A stretch of 64,000 nucleotides of DNA from NCBI RefSeq assembly GCF_037971845.1, contig NZ_CP150227.1, positions 5,580,001 to 5,644,000 on the forward strand, given 5' to 3'. The notes beneath the pieces were generated by a model. That model searched no databases. It was given only the letters and a program-made list of their open reading frames with translations, and had not been told where the DNA came from. The translations under genes and the position numbers were made by a program. This document shows, piece after piece, positions 56,201-64,000 of this stretch. The DNA is from Paenibacillus sp. FSL R5-0766. GTDB taxonomy: Bacteria > Bacillota > Bacilli > Paenibacillales > Paenibacillaceae. The number at the start of each line of letters is the position of its first letter. Positions within the stretch are counted from its first letter, which is position 1.

Positions 56201-56390
56201 GCAGATTGACCAGACATCCTTCACCTGCTGTAGTCTTCAAAACCTCTGCGAGTTCTTCGGCGTTTACAACAGTGATCTCTTCGACTGCTTTCCATGTATT
56301 CAGAGCCTCATGAGTTGGAGAAGCACCTTCCATTGGAAACGCAGGATCAGCGAAGATAATCAGCTTTTTATCATGAAGTTGGATACTCAT
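53211..56390 (-). CDS. Large clan GH-A glycoside hydrolase (beta-galactosidase/GH42-like)
   Basis: A 1059-residue, cytoplasmic enzyme. Residues 1 to about 100 look like a Rossmann-type domain, followed by a beta-rich region and a TIM barrel. Acid/base glutamate in DLINEPS (about residue 512) and nucleophile glutamate in LIQETG (about residue 680) place it in clan GH-A. The later part (PSPHNMDSDALQQLL) resembles the trimerisation domain of GH42. It may be a beta-galactosidase, beta-mannosidase or related; the family is uncertain. Start and stop overlap GH125 and GH38 by four bases each (ATGA), so the three are coupled. Confidence 0.75.
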   Translation of the reverse strand: MSIQLHDKKLIIFADPAFPMEGASPTHEALNTWKAVEEITVVNAEELAEVLKTTAGEGCLVNLHAPYFPKSAWTEIAAYLHQGGSLISVGGAPFKRPVRYENGAWVVESEQTAYHQELYIHEALNVSSANVQSYSSSEQIPLLTGKEGLFEKADTWNLVPHTTKTSDLPHQMGSSGPMSTQIYPLLRGMSKDGRSVAAPVVLWENSRGTFVGSRWMFVHLPLTTSFWTQDGADEIVKWAQFCAAGVTEFSLITNYASYEPDERAVLTLQGQILQRAGNRLIESELWTFDITVEHEDRTSGMTEKVWNHRLEMKLSGEQRFERILLPVSIESGLYRIICHAQAPDGEVRTLRQGFWGQDAALLAEGEVISRSRDYFVKDGRPLPVVGMTYMTSDVARKFLFLPNADVWDRDMAQMAKAGINWIRTGIWTAYRNMMQVDGHMAEDVLRAIDAFILTAKRHGLQVTFTFFSFTPETWEGTNPYLDPQSVEAQKRFIRSIVSRHTHTTHVDWDLINEPSMFDPVRIFSAGPRSARDSYEQQAFIAWLEQRHQTIEALQEAWNMSPKQLPNFAAAVIPEAEEINFDVQDMHKAKKGTRWLDYCLFSMEMHNVWARELVGTIKDLVPDHLVTVGQDEALGAQRPSPFFYEREVDYTTVHSWWLNDDLIWDGIFAKTPYKPNLIQETGIMYVETPDGRAKRTEEELRGILERKYAYAFSTGGAGAVQWIWNTNFYMDNANESHIGALRADGTEKPEADVSYDYGRFMHGIRDLFEDRELEDIAVVFPYSNDFSNRALAYDATTKLTRVMSYDLKLPFRALSEYHLEALEQLPPKLIIVPSPHNMDSDALQQLLTFAEKEGTSLLITGPLGLDAYWKATDRADHIVGKRSLGNVQREELLNINGVNHRVTYGRRRIAEVAKETLLHGDNGTADEVHVLPLGKGKLIWTPLPVELNGRDEPLAELYRYATEISGIEQELEWISGGDIAGIYGRKLSFPKGNLYVFVSEFALNHEVHVRDQRTGVSYSFQLEKNRSVLFATDASGNLTAVYRPDEVEIVQQDERGGITR

Positions 56391-57706
56391 AACAGACCAT
56401 CCTTCATGGATTTATAGACCAACTGGGAGAACAGACTGTTGGACCATGCAAACCATTTTCGTGTAAAAATCGTCGGATCATCCGCGTGGAAGCCTTCATG
56501 CATATACCCTGTATCCGCATCTGTCGCTTCGAGCATGCGAATAATCTCCAATTTCTCCTCGGCAGACTGCGCAGTCAGTCCCTGCATGGACAAGCCCATA
56601 TGCCAGATATAATCTGGTGGTGTGTGCGGGCTTCCGATCCCTTTGGCAACCTTGCCTTCATAATAGAATGGGTTCTCTTTGCTCAGAGCGAAGCGGCGCG
56701 TATTCTGGTAGATCGGATCATCCGCTGTGACGTAACCCAGATATGGAATGGACATGAGTCCCGGTGTACCGGCATCGTCCATGAGACAGTGGTTGCCATA
56801 ACCGTCCGTCTCGTATGCATAGATCGGTCCAAATTCCGGATGACGATAAATCCCGTACAACTGAATGCCGTGATCCACGTCCTGCTCCAGATCCTTCAAT
56901 TCCTGCAAAAGTTCCATATCCCGGAACACCCACTCGGCAAACTCCTGCATTTGGCGCAGAGCTACAACTGCGAACATGTTGCCAGGGATATTGTAGTGGA
57001 AGTCACACGCATCATCACTGGAACGGAAACCGGACCAGATCATCCCCGTGTAGTTGACTGGCATACCTTTTCCATGATTGCGCAGGGAATCTGTTGGGAT
57101 ACCGTTATTGCGAGTGAAGCGATATGGAGATTGTTCCATGTGATGCTGTTCGACTTTGAACAGGTCCACGATTTTACGCATCGCTGCTTTGAAGCTTGAA
57201 TCGAAAATATCGGTTAGCTCGGTTTCCTTCCAATATAAATACGCCAAACGTACAACAAAACATAATGAGTCAATCTCAAATTTGCGTTCCCACACCCAAG
57301 GTGACATCTCGGTCTCGTCCGTGGTGTTCCAATGCCAGTCGTTGGCTGTTTCATTAAAGGCATTAGCATATGGATCGATGTGAACATACTGGATATGACG
57401 TTTGATCAGCCCGCCAATAATGCGTTGCAGGTCCTCGTCTTCTTTTGCAAACGGAATGTAATGTACCACCTGCTCCACGGAATCACGTAGCCAGGAAGCC
57501 GGAATATCTCCTGTGATCACAAAAGTCGTACCGTCCTCCATCAACTTGGTTGTTGTTTCGATAGTGTTGGGGAAGCAGTTTTTGAATAATTGAAGCAGTT
57601 TCGGTCGGTGAGCCAGCTTCTGTTCTGCTTCTTCGAGCACGGCCTGAATGGATTGTGGCAAAGCAACAGGCGGCATGGGTATTTTGGGTAATCTGAACTG
57701 TTCCAT
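56387..57706 (-). CDS. GH125 exo-alpha-1,6-mannosidase
   Basis: A 439-residue (alpha/alpha)6 enzyme of family GH125, with FVITGDIPASWLRDSVEQV (catalytic Asp/Arg region), RHIQYVHIDPYANAFNE and MHEGFHADDPTIFTRKWFAW near the C-terminus. GH125 removes terminal alpha-1,6-linked mannose with inversion. AAGGAG lies about 11 bases before the ATG at 57706. It is the first gene of a coupled trio; repeat copy F occupies its upstream region. Confidence 0.9.
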   Translation of the reverse strand: MEQFRLPKIPMPPVALPQSIQAVLEEAEQKLAHRPKLLQLFKNCFPNTIETTTKLMEDGTTFVITGDIPASWLRDSVEQVVHYIPFAKEDEDLQRIIGGLIKRHIQYVHIDPYANAFNETANDWHWNTTDETEMSPWVWERKFEIDSLCFVVRLAYLYWKETELTDIFDSSFKAAMRKIVDLFKVEQHHMEQSPYRFTRNNGIPTDSLRNHGKGMPVNYTGMIWSGFRSSDDACDFHYNIPGNMFAVVALRQMQEFAEWVFRDMELLQELKDLEQDVDHGIQLYGIYRHPEFGPIYAYETDGYGNHCLMDDAGTPGLMSIPYLGYVTADDPIYQNTRRFALSKENPFYYEGKVAKGIGSPHTPPDYIWHMGLSMQGLTAQSAEEKLEIIRMLEATDADTGYMHEGFHADDPTIFTRKWFAWSNSLFSQLVYKSMKDGLL

Positions 57707-57744
57707 GGATGAGTGCAACTCCTTAAACAAATTGAATGGTGTAG

Positions 57745-57939
57745 CTATACAGGATGAAACAAGAAATTTACACGGGACCACTGCGCGGTCAGAAATATCC
57801 TCCGATCGCTGTTATCCCCAGATTTTTTTGATTCCCTTTTCTAAAGGGTAAAATCTGGGGATAAAGGCGAACGCTTCGCTTCTTCGAATTCTTTCTGTCC
57901 TCTCCGTTATCGTGTGAATTTTTAGTTGAACATATATAG
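57745..57939. repeat. Dispersed palindromic element, copy F
   Basis: About 195 bp between the two mannosidase transcription units. Core: TTATCCCCAGATTTTTTTGA and CCCTTTTCTAAAGGG, pairing to AAAATCTGGGGATAA: the clearest hairpin of the six copies. Then TCTGTCCTCTCCGTTATCGT and the end CATATATAG preceded by TTTAGTTGAA. Orientation as B and E. Confidence 0.85.
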
Positions 57940-57961
57940 CTCAAAAATATTTCAAACAGGT

Positions 57962-60900
57962 TTACCGCAGTAGCACGGTTTGTATTTGGTAAGGTTTAAA
58001 AGATAATGTGATCTGGCCATTGGTATGGGCCAGTGGTTGGACCGGTTCTTCGAGTGCGTTGGAGTGATACGCCTGTTCAAAGGCATGTGGCCATTGCAAT
58101 GTGATGTCTTCGCGTTTGCCAGAAGATTCATAGAAACGCAGCACGGTGCCCTGTCCATCCTCTGCCAATTTGACGGTATCCAGAATGACATGATTACTAT
58201 TAAAGTTAATCCAGGAGCCTGTTGCTGGACGTACAGGTGCCGTATTTGCAGTTGCATCTGCAATTGGATCGACTCCAGTCCCTGTGCTTTGCTGTACTTC
58301 TTCCCTCTGCTGTACCTGCTCTATCTGTTGCTCTTGTTGTATCTGACCCTTTTGGTTCACCTGCTGTACCGTCACCTCATGATTCAGCTCGGCAGCCTGA
58401 CGTACGGTATGTGCAATTCTCCAGTCTCCGTCGTGCGGATATAGGGAATACGTGAATTCATGTTCTCCCAGATCGGCGGTGCGGTCAGGCCATTTGGGTG
58501 CACGCAATAAGGACAAACGAATGGTGCTGCCCTGCACATCGTACCCGTACTTGCAGTCATTGAGAAGGCTCACGCCGTATCCATGTTCGGATACATCTGC
58601 GAAGCGATGTCCACAGACTTCATACTGGGCCTGTTCCCAGCTTGTGTTGCGATGTGTTGGGCGTTCCAGTGCGCCAAATGGAATTTCAAATGTGGCCTTG
58701 GAGGTCACCACATCAATCGGGAAACCAACTTTCAGAAGTTTGTGATTTTCGTTCCAGTTCACCTGTGTTTGAAAATCAATTCGCCGTGAGTCATGATAAA
58801 AGACGATATCTTGTGTGATTTCCGATTGATGGAGATTCCAGCGGAAACGCAGGATATCCTTCGTTGTACCCGCCAGCACCAGCTTTTTCTCCAACAGTTC
58901 CACTTCGCCAGCAATCTGTTCCTCATAACGACTGTCGATATCCCATGCATCCCAGAGCGTTGGACGATCGTGGAAGAAGTGAAGTTGATTGCCTCGTTCA
59001 CCCGGCTTCAACATCTCACGCTCTGCGGTTTTATCCCACAGGCGGATGATCTCCCCACGTTCATTGAACTGCACATGATAAAAGGCGGTATCCCATGTAT
59101 CATTAAAGGTTGGTTGTGCGGCAAGATTCGTCATTTCCCGTACATTCGTTTCCCTTGTATTTTCCGGTACCAGCCAAATTGTTTTATATCCAAACGCCGG
59201 AATGTCTGTCACGAGAATAGACATACTGCCATCCTCCCGATCCATCCGCAGGCGCTGGCCTTCTTCATCGATGCCGTAGCGATCCAAGCTATCCTGCACA
59301 GCCAATTGAACAACTGCACTCCGTTTCCAGCCCAGGCTGTTGAATACAACATAGGCCAATGAACCTTCCGGTCCCTCTGTTTTGATATCCGTAGTCAATG
59401 CTGCAATGCCTTGATCCAGTCCGGTTCTGCCCAATTCAAATACCTGTACATATTCTTCATTCGAAGTGACGTAGGATTCCGTAATCGCCGATCCCGGAAT
59501 AATATCGTGGAATTGATTCAGCAAAATTAATTTCCAGCCGTCAAGCAGATTTGAACGCACTTCAGCTTCTGCATCTGCCTCCATATCTGGAAGAGCAAGT
59601 GTATTCCACAGCTCGGCTTCACGATACAGAACCTCCGCTTTCCGATTGTTACGCTTATTGCGCGCATGGGTCGTGTAGGTTCCCCGATGTAACTCCAGAT
59701 ACAGATCCCCATGCCACTTCGGCAGTACAGGTTGCTCCTTTTCAATCCCGGCAAAGAAAGCTCCAGCTGTGCTATAACGGCTCGCAGGCTGGCCTACCAT
59801 CAGGTCTGCGCGATCCACATACTCCAGCATCTCGCGTGTTACTCCGCCGCCGCCATCTCCGTGTCCGTATAGAAGCATATGCTCCGGATGAGCCGATTTC
59901 TCACGGTAGGACTGCCAGTGATCATGAATGTCCTTCGGCAATGTATGCTCGTTAACACCATGATTGAGGTAAGACAGGATCGGTGTGCCGTCAATGCCCA
60001 CCCAGTGGAAGAGATCGTACGGAAACACATTTGTGTCATTCCATCCGAGCTTTGTTGTCATGAAATATTCCACATTGCCATGCTTCAAAATCTGCGGCAG
60101 GGAGGCACAATACCCAAACGTATCCGGCAGCCATTCAATCTGTGATGTCTTGCCAAACTCCTCCATATAGAAACGCTGACCATATAACATCTGGCGAATC
60201 AGGGACTCCCCGCTTGGGATGTTCAGATCCGGCTCAACCCACATGCCGCCAACCAGTTCCCAGCGACCTTCTACAATCCGCTGCTTCACCCGCGCGTACA
60301 GCTCGGGATCATGCTCCTTCAGAAACGCATATAGTAAGGGTTGGCTCTGGGAATAAACATAGTCCGGATATTCATTCATGAGTGCATCCACGGTGGAGAA
60401 AGTACGGCTCGTTTTGCGTACCGTCTCACGTACAGGCCACAGCCAGGCAATATCAATATGGGACTGTCCCACCATATGCTCCAGACCTTCCGCGTTTCCG
60501 CCAATCTCACGCACATGATGTTTCAGATTATTCTCAATCTGACAAATACCCTCTCCCTGCTCAATCTCTTCTGCTGACATGCCTACAAATTGATCCATCG
60601 CACGATATACCAGTTCTAACAGGCGAACCCGCCGAAAGTCACTTTCCGGTAGCAACACAGCCGAATCACGCACAATAATGACGGTATACATCAGACTACG
60701 AACCGCTTCATTGGGTCTCACCAGCAGGCTCGTAATTGATGTGATCGGTGGCTGAATAACCGCCTGTTGATTCAACGGGTCTACAGGTTCAGGTACCGGA
60801 TCAAACATCTCGATCTCCAGTTCGGGATTGGTTCCAACTTTGGATGGATCAAGCGTGACGTAGGTATGATTGCGGTCCAGACCCTGATAAGAGTTCCCAT

Positions 60901-61177
60901 TTACCCGAAGCAAGCCTTCTCCGCCTGTCTCAAATACAAGCCCATAAGTTGCTTGCTGCCATGTAGCAGGGATCTCCAAACGTGTTCTGAAAAAATAAGT
61001 CGTTCCCTGTTTGCTCGGAAAACGCTCAAAATCTTGCCCTTCGGGGTACTCACCCTGATCCTCATACTGTCCTGGCACATTATAATAAGCGCGGGTAATG
61101 TCCCAGCTGCGCAGCTGTAATTGCTCCAGCCACTGATGTTCGGACAACTCGCGAATAAATCGTCTGATACGTTCCAA
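57962..61177 (-). CDS. GH38 alpha-mannosidase (second copy), with Gln-rich insertion
   Basis: A 1071-residue enzyme of the larger GH38 type: GQSHIDIAWLWPVRETVRK near residue 240 holds the first metal-site residues and DTFGYCASLPQIL lies about 100 residues later. The catalytic and C-terminal beta domains are complete. At about residues 930-985 a Gln/Glu/Val-rich stretch (QKGQIQQEQQIEQVQQREE) interrupts the C-terminal domain. Start is TTG at 61177 with AAGGGAGG upstream. It follows the GH3 gene by four bases. Confidence 0.9.
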   Translation of the reverse strand: MERIRRFIRELSEHQWLEQLQLRSWDITRAYYNVPGQYEDQGEYPEGQDFERFPSKQGTTYFFRTRLEIPATWQQATYGLVFETGGEGLLRVNGNSYQGLDRNHTYVTLDPSKVGTNPELEIEMFDPVPEPVDPLNQQAVIQPPITSITSLLVRPNEAVRSLMYTVIIVRDSAVLLPESDFRRVRLLELVYRAMDQFVGMSAEEIEQGEGICQIENNLKHHVREIGGNAEGLEHMVGQSHIDIAWLWPVRETVRKTSRTFSTVDALMNEYPDYVYSQSQPLLYAFLKEHDPELYARVKQRIVEGRWELVGGMWVEPDLNIPSGESLIRQMLYGQRFYMEEFGKTSQIEWLPDTFGYCASLPQILKHGNVEYFMTTKLGWNDTNVFPYDLFHWVGIDGTPILSYLNHGVNEHTLPKDIHDHWQSYREKSAHPEHMLLYGHGDGGGGVTREMLEYVDRADLMVGQPASRYSTAGAFFAGIEKEQPVLPKWHGDLYLELHRGTYTTHARNKRNNRKAEVLYREAELWNTLALPDMEADAEAEVRSNLLDGWKLILLNQFHDIIPGSAITESYVTSNEEYVQVFELGRTGLDQGIAALTTDIKTEGPEGSLAYVVFNSLGWKRSAVVQLAVQDSLDRYGIDEEGQRLRMDREDGSMSILVTDIPAFGYKTIWLVPENTRETNVREMTNLAAQPTFNDTWDTAFYHVQFNERGEIIRLWDKTAEREMLKPGERGNQLHFFHDRPTLWDAWDIDSRYEEQIAGEVELLEKKLVLAGTTKDILRFRWNLHQSEITQDIVFYHDSRRIDFQTQVNWNENHKLLKVGFPIDVVTSKATFEIPFGALERPTHRNTSWEQAQYEVCGHRFADVSEHGYGVSLLNDCKYGYDVQGSTIRLSLLRAPKWPDRTADLGEHEFTYSLYPHDGDWRIAHTVRQAAELNHEVTVQQVNQKGQIQQEQQIEQVQQREEVQQSTGTGVDPIADATANTAPVRPATGSWINFNSNHVILDTVKLAEDGQGTVLRFYESSGKREDITLQWPHAFEQAYHSNALEEPVQPLAHTNGQITLSFKPYQIQTVLLR

Positions 61178-61181
61178 CGTC

Positions 61182-63536
61182 TTACGCCTCCCTTACGGTC
61201 AGTTCGGCTATTTGCGTATCGTTTACGCTGCTGCCGATATGAATATGGAATTGTCCCGGTTCAACGACAGGCTTCAAATCACGACCAATATACTGAAGCT
61301 GCTCGGCCCCGATGTGGAATTCCACGGTCTGTGTCTCTCCCGGCTCCAAGTTCACTTTTGCAAACCCCTTCAGTTCCTTGGCCGGACGAGTTAGTGAGCT
61401 GACCATGTCAGAGATGTACATCTGTACAACTTCTGCACCTGCATAATGGCCGGTGTTGGTCACGTTCACCGATACCGTAACTGAATCATCAGTTGTCATG
61501 GACGCAGCACTCAGCTGCGGTTCACTGTACTCATATGTGGTATAACTCAGTCCGTATCCAAATGCATAACCTGGCTCCAGATCCTCTTCGAGGTAACGTT
61601 TGCCTCGGGAACGTTTGCCGTTATAATAGATCGGTAATTGGCCGACATGCTTCGGAATGGAGATCGTTAATTTGCCTGACGGATTCACATCACCGAATAA
61701 AATATCTGCAATGGCATGACCGCCCTCTTGACCCGGATACCACGCCTCCAGAATTGCATCGGCATGTTCATCCACCCAAGGTTCAGTGATGGGACGACCA
61801 TTAATGTAAACAACGACAAGTTTCTTGCTGAGCTTGTGAATCTCCTGAATGAGCTCCAACTGTACTCCGGCAAGACCCAACGTCATCCGGTCGATCCCTT
61901 CGCCACACTCCATATCATTCCAGGAGTTATCCGATACATTGGAAGCGCCTGTTTTCAGATCAATTGTTCCTTCTCCAAAGTCACGTGCACTGGAGCCGCC
62001 AACCACCATAATGACCGTATCTGCTTGACTGGCAACTTCGATCGCACGCTCGAATCCTTCTTTCGAATCACCTTTGATCCGGCAGCCTGGTGCATAAAGA
62101 ACCTGATCTGTACTGCTGTCACCAGTCAAAGGACCAACAGAACTCTTCTCCGTTTGCCCATCCACATGATTAGCCAGCTTACTGCGAATCCCATCCAGTA
62201 CCGTCGCCACTTTCGACTTGGGTTGCGGAGATGTGTAATCGCCCAGTTGATTGTAGGCCTGATCCGCATTGGGGCCAATGACGGCAATCCGGCCCACATT
62301 TGTTATCGATAGAGGTAATGTGTCTGCCTCATTTTTGAGAAGCACAATGCCTTCCGCAGCCAACTGGCGTGCCAACTGAACATGCGTCTCACTACCAATC
62401 ACTTCTGCTGCGCGATCGGCATCCACATATGGCTGTTCGAATAAGCCCAGTCTGAACTTCAACGCCAGAACGCGAGAAGCAGCCTGATCCAGAACCTGCA
62501 TATCAAGCTTGCCTTCTGCCACCGCCTGCACCAGATATTGCCCAAACATCTCGCCGGACATTTCCATATCGATGCCTGCCTCAATCGCCTGTACGGAAGC
62601 TTCCATTCCATCCGCCGCGACATCATGCCCACTTGCCAGCATGTTGATCGCACCACAATCCGTAATGACCAGACCGTCAAAGCCCCAATCCTTACGCAAA
62701 ACATCTTCCAGCAATTCCGTATTCACGGTGCAAGGCGTGCCATCAATTTCGTTATATGCTGGCATGATCGACGCAGCGCCAGCTTCCACCGCTTTTCGGA
62801 ATGGATAGAGATCCACTTCCAGCAGCTCGCGCCAGCCCATATGTACAGGCCCTGCATTACGTCCGCCTTCCGAGCTGCCATAACCAACAAAATGTTTCAG
62901 CGTTGCCGCTACTGTATCTCCACGGTCAAGACTTTCACCCTGAAGACCTTCCACGGAAGCAACTGCCAGCTCTCCAATGAGAAACGGATCTTCACCGAAA
63001 CATTCCTCCGTACGTCCCCAGCGCGGATCACGCACAACATCCAGTACCGGAGAATAGGTGACCGCACCACCTTGAGCACGTGTCTCCCGTGCTACTGCCC
63101 GGCACATCTCCCGATACAGATCCACATTCCAGGTGCTCCCCAGTAAAAGCGGGACAGGATAGACCGTTCCGTCAATAGCCATATGACCATGCGAGCACTC
63201 TTCCCCGATCAGAATGGGAATCCCTAGTCTGGAATGTTCTATTGCATAACGTTGAATCAGATTGACCGCCTCAGCGCCTTCTCTGGCGGATAGTCCATTT
63301 TCCAGCGTAACGCCCGTCCACGGATCTGCGCGAAGTGCACCATAGAGGGAGCCGATGCCCCCATTTTCCACTTGCTGTTTAAAGGATTCGTTTAACGTGA
63401 TGTTCCCTTGATCATTCGTATATGTTTGCCAGCCAAATGGCTGCGTAAGTTGGCCTACCTTTTCCTCCGCAGTCATCAGGCTAAGCAGGTGTTGTACCCG
63501 TTCCTCTACGGATTTGCTTTGGTCCTTATAAGTCAT
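61182..63536 (-). CDS. GH3 beta-glycosidase (beta-glucosidase-like)
   Basis: A 784-residue family 3 enzyme. TIM barrel with catalytic nucleophile aspartate in LVITDCGAIN (about residue 291), an alpha/beta sandwich, and a C-terminal fibronectin III-like domain (SVNVTNTGHYAGAEVVQMY). No signal peptide. It releases terminal beta-linked glucose, xylose or similar. The start is ATG 63536, GGAGAG upstream; a TTG at 63554 is possible. It lies between the ABC permease and GH38 genes, four bases from the latter, in one operon with them. Confidence 0.9.
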   Translation of the reverse strand: MTYKDQSKSVEERVQHLLSLMTAEEKVGQLTQPFGWQTYTNDQGNITLNESFKQQVENGGIGSLYGALRADPWTGVTLENGLSAREGAEAVNLIQRYAIEHSRLGIPILIGEECSHGHMAIDGTVYPVPLLLGSTWNVDLYREMCRAVARETRAQGGAVTYSPVLDVVRDPRWGRTEECFGEDPFLIGELAVASVEGLQGESLDRGDTVAATLKHFVGYGSSEGGRNAGPVHMGWRELLEVDLYPFRKAVEAGAASIMPAYNEIDGTPCTVNTELLEDVLRKDWGFDGLVITDCGAINMLASGHDVAADGMEASVQAIEAGIDMEMSGEMFGQYLVQAVAEGKLDMQVLDQAASRVLALKFRLGLFEQPYVDADRAAEVIGSETHVQLARQLAAEGIVLLKNEADTLPLSITNVGRIAVIGPNADQAYNQLGDYTSPQPKSKVATVLDGIRSKLANHVDGQTEKSSVGPLTGDSSTDQVLYAPGCRIKGDSKEGFERAIEVASQADTVIMVVGGSSARDFGEGTIDLKTGASNVSDNSWNDMECGEGIDRMTLGLAGVQLELIQEIHKLSKKLVVVYINGRPITEPWVDEHADAILEAWYPGQEGGHAIADILFGDVNPSGKLTISIPKHVGQLPIYYNGKRSRGKRYLEEDLEPGYAFGYGLSYTTYEYSEPQLSAASMTTDDSVTVSVNVTNTGHYAGAEVVQMYISDMVSSLTRPAKELKGFAKVNLEPGETQTVEFHIGAEQLQYIGRDLKPVVEPGQFHIHIGSSVNDTQIAELTVREA

Positions 63537-63572
63537 CAATCTGCATCTCTCCAATCCTATAACCTGATCCGG

Positions 63573-64000
63573 TTATTCTTTGACCGCGCCCACCGTCAGA
63601 CCCTGTACGAAATAACGCTGGAAGAACGGATAAGCGAATATAATTGGCAACGTAGCAAGCACAACCATCGCCATTCGGGACGTATCCTGCGGAATGGACT
63701 GCATGGCTGCCAGACTCATCGAACTGTTAGCAGAGTTCTGCTGTATAAACTGGATACTCGACTCAATCCGCATCAGCATGGATTGCAGCGGTACCAGATT
63801 CGGATTATCGATATATAATAACGCATTGAACCAATCATTCCAGTAACCGAGTGTACTGAACAACCCGATGGTTGCAAGCCCCGGCAAGGAGAGTGGAACC
63901 ACGATTTTCATAAAGGTATAGAACTCACCAGCGCCATCAATTTTCGCCGATTCAATGACTGCATCCGGTACACTAGTCGAGTAGAATGTACGCAGAATCA
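63573..64000 (-). CDS. Carbohydrate ABC transporter permease (MalG/AraQ type), partial
   Basis: The C-terminal 142 residues are visible, running off the window's right edge. The coupling loop shows the EAA motif ESAKIDGAGEFYTFMKIVVP, followed by transmembrane helices (GLATIGLFSTLGYWNDWF, LATLPIIFAYPFFQRYF) and the usual end FVQGLTVGAVKE. It would be one of two inner permeases of an importer that delivers oligosaccharides to the downstream hydrolases. Gap to GH3: 36 bp. Confidence 0.9.
   Translation of the reverse strand, partial: ILRTFYSTSVPDAVIESAKIDGAGEFYTFMKIVVPLSLPGLATIGLFSTLGYWNDWFNALLYIDNPNLVPLQSMLMRIESSIQFIQQNSANSSMSLAAMQSIPQDTSRMAMVVLATLPIIFAYPFFQRYFVQGLTVGAVKE

Overview
The window reads as a chromosomal segment of a spore-forming Firmicute, most likely Paenibacillus. 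This is inferred from AGGAGG-type ribosome binding sites, low-to-moderate GC, YheC/YheD and YjcZ sporulation families, a WIAG-tail repeat protein, a cytochrome b558-type succinate dehydrogenase and a large set of sugar hydrolases. No rRNA, tRNA, CRISPR array, prophage or transposase gene was seen.

Layout. 1-3.2 kb: the signal-peptide start of an exported protein, a sulfur-type flavin monooxygenase, a glutaredoxin and an aminoglycoside-phosphotransferase-like kinase. 3.6-10.6 kb: a six-gene minus-strand operon of four GT2 glycosyltransferases, a GT-D-type glycosyltransferase and a sugar nucleotidyltransferase, several with basic N-terminal tails. 11.2-12.8 kb: a secreted M4 metalloprotease. 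12.9-18.1 kb: a 1715-residue protein built from about 134 decapeptides, part of which is nine 210-bp tandem units, ending in a WIAG motif. Divergent from it are YheC/YheD and phosphatidylserine decarboxylase. I infer that 3.6-19.6 kb is a spore-surface locus: a repetitive fibre or coat protein with enzymes that may glycosylate it.

20.6-36.4 kb is a housekeeping and regulatory mix: AraC, a MocR regulator lacking its PLP lysine beside a divergent PNPOx-family flavoprotein, an aminotransferase, YjcZ, EcsAB, a DEAD-box helicase, an SDR, CheX, LysR, a PHP phosphatase, GNAT and two metallophosphoesterases (one with a Tat signal). 36.5-41.5 kb: sdhCAB with a divergent LysR gene; sdhA and sdhB are separated by 532 bp of repeats. 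41.6-43.6 kb: KtrA/KtrB-type potassium uptake. 44.2-50.2 kb: a CPBP membrane protease, UvrC with a long insertion, thioredoxin, a 51-residue membrane peptide and DnaI. 50.4-64 kb: a glycan-degradation locus with two GH38 alpha-mannosidases, GH125, a clan GH-A hydrolase, a GH3 beta-glycosidase and the start of an ABC sugar transporter.

Across the window, six intergenic copies (some degenerate) of a 170-270 bp palindromic element with imperfect terminal inverted repeats occur, plus a second, unrelated 167-bp MITE-like element. The strongest leads for something undescribed are the decapeptide protein with its glycosyltransferase operon, the dispersed repeat families, and the repeat-split sdhA-sdhB junction.
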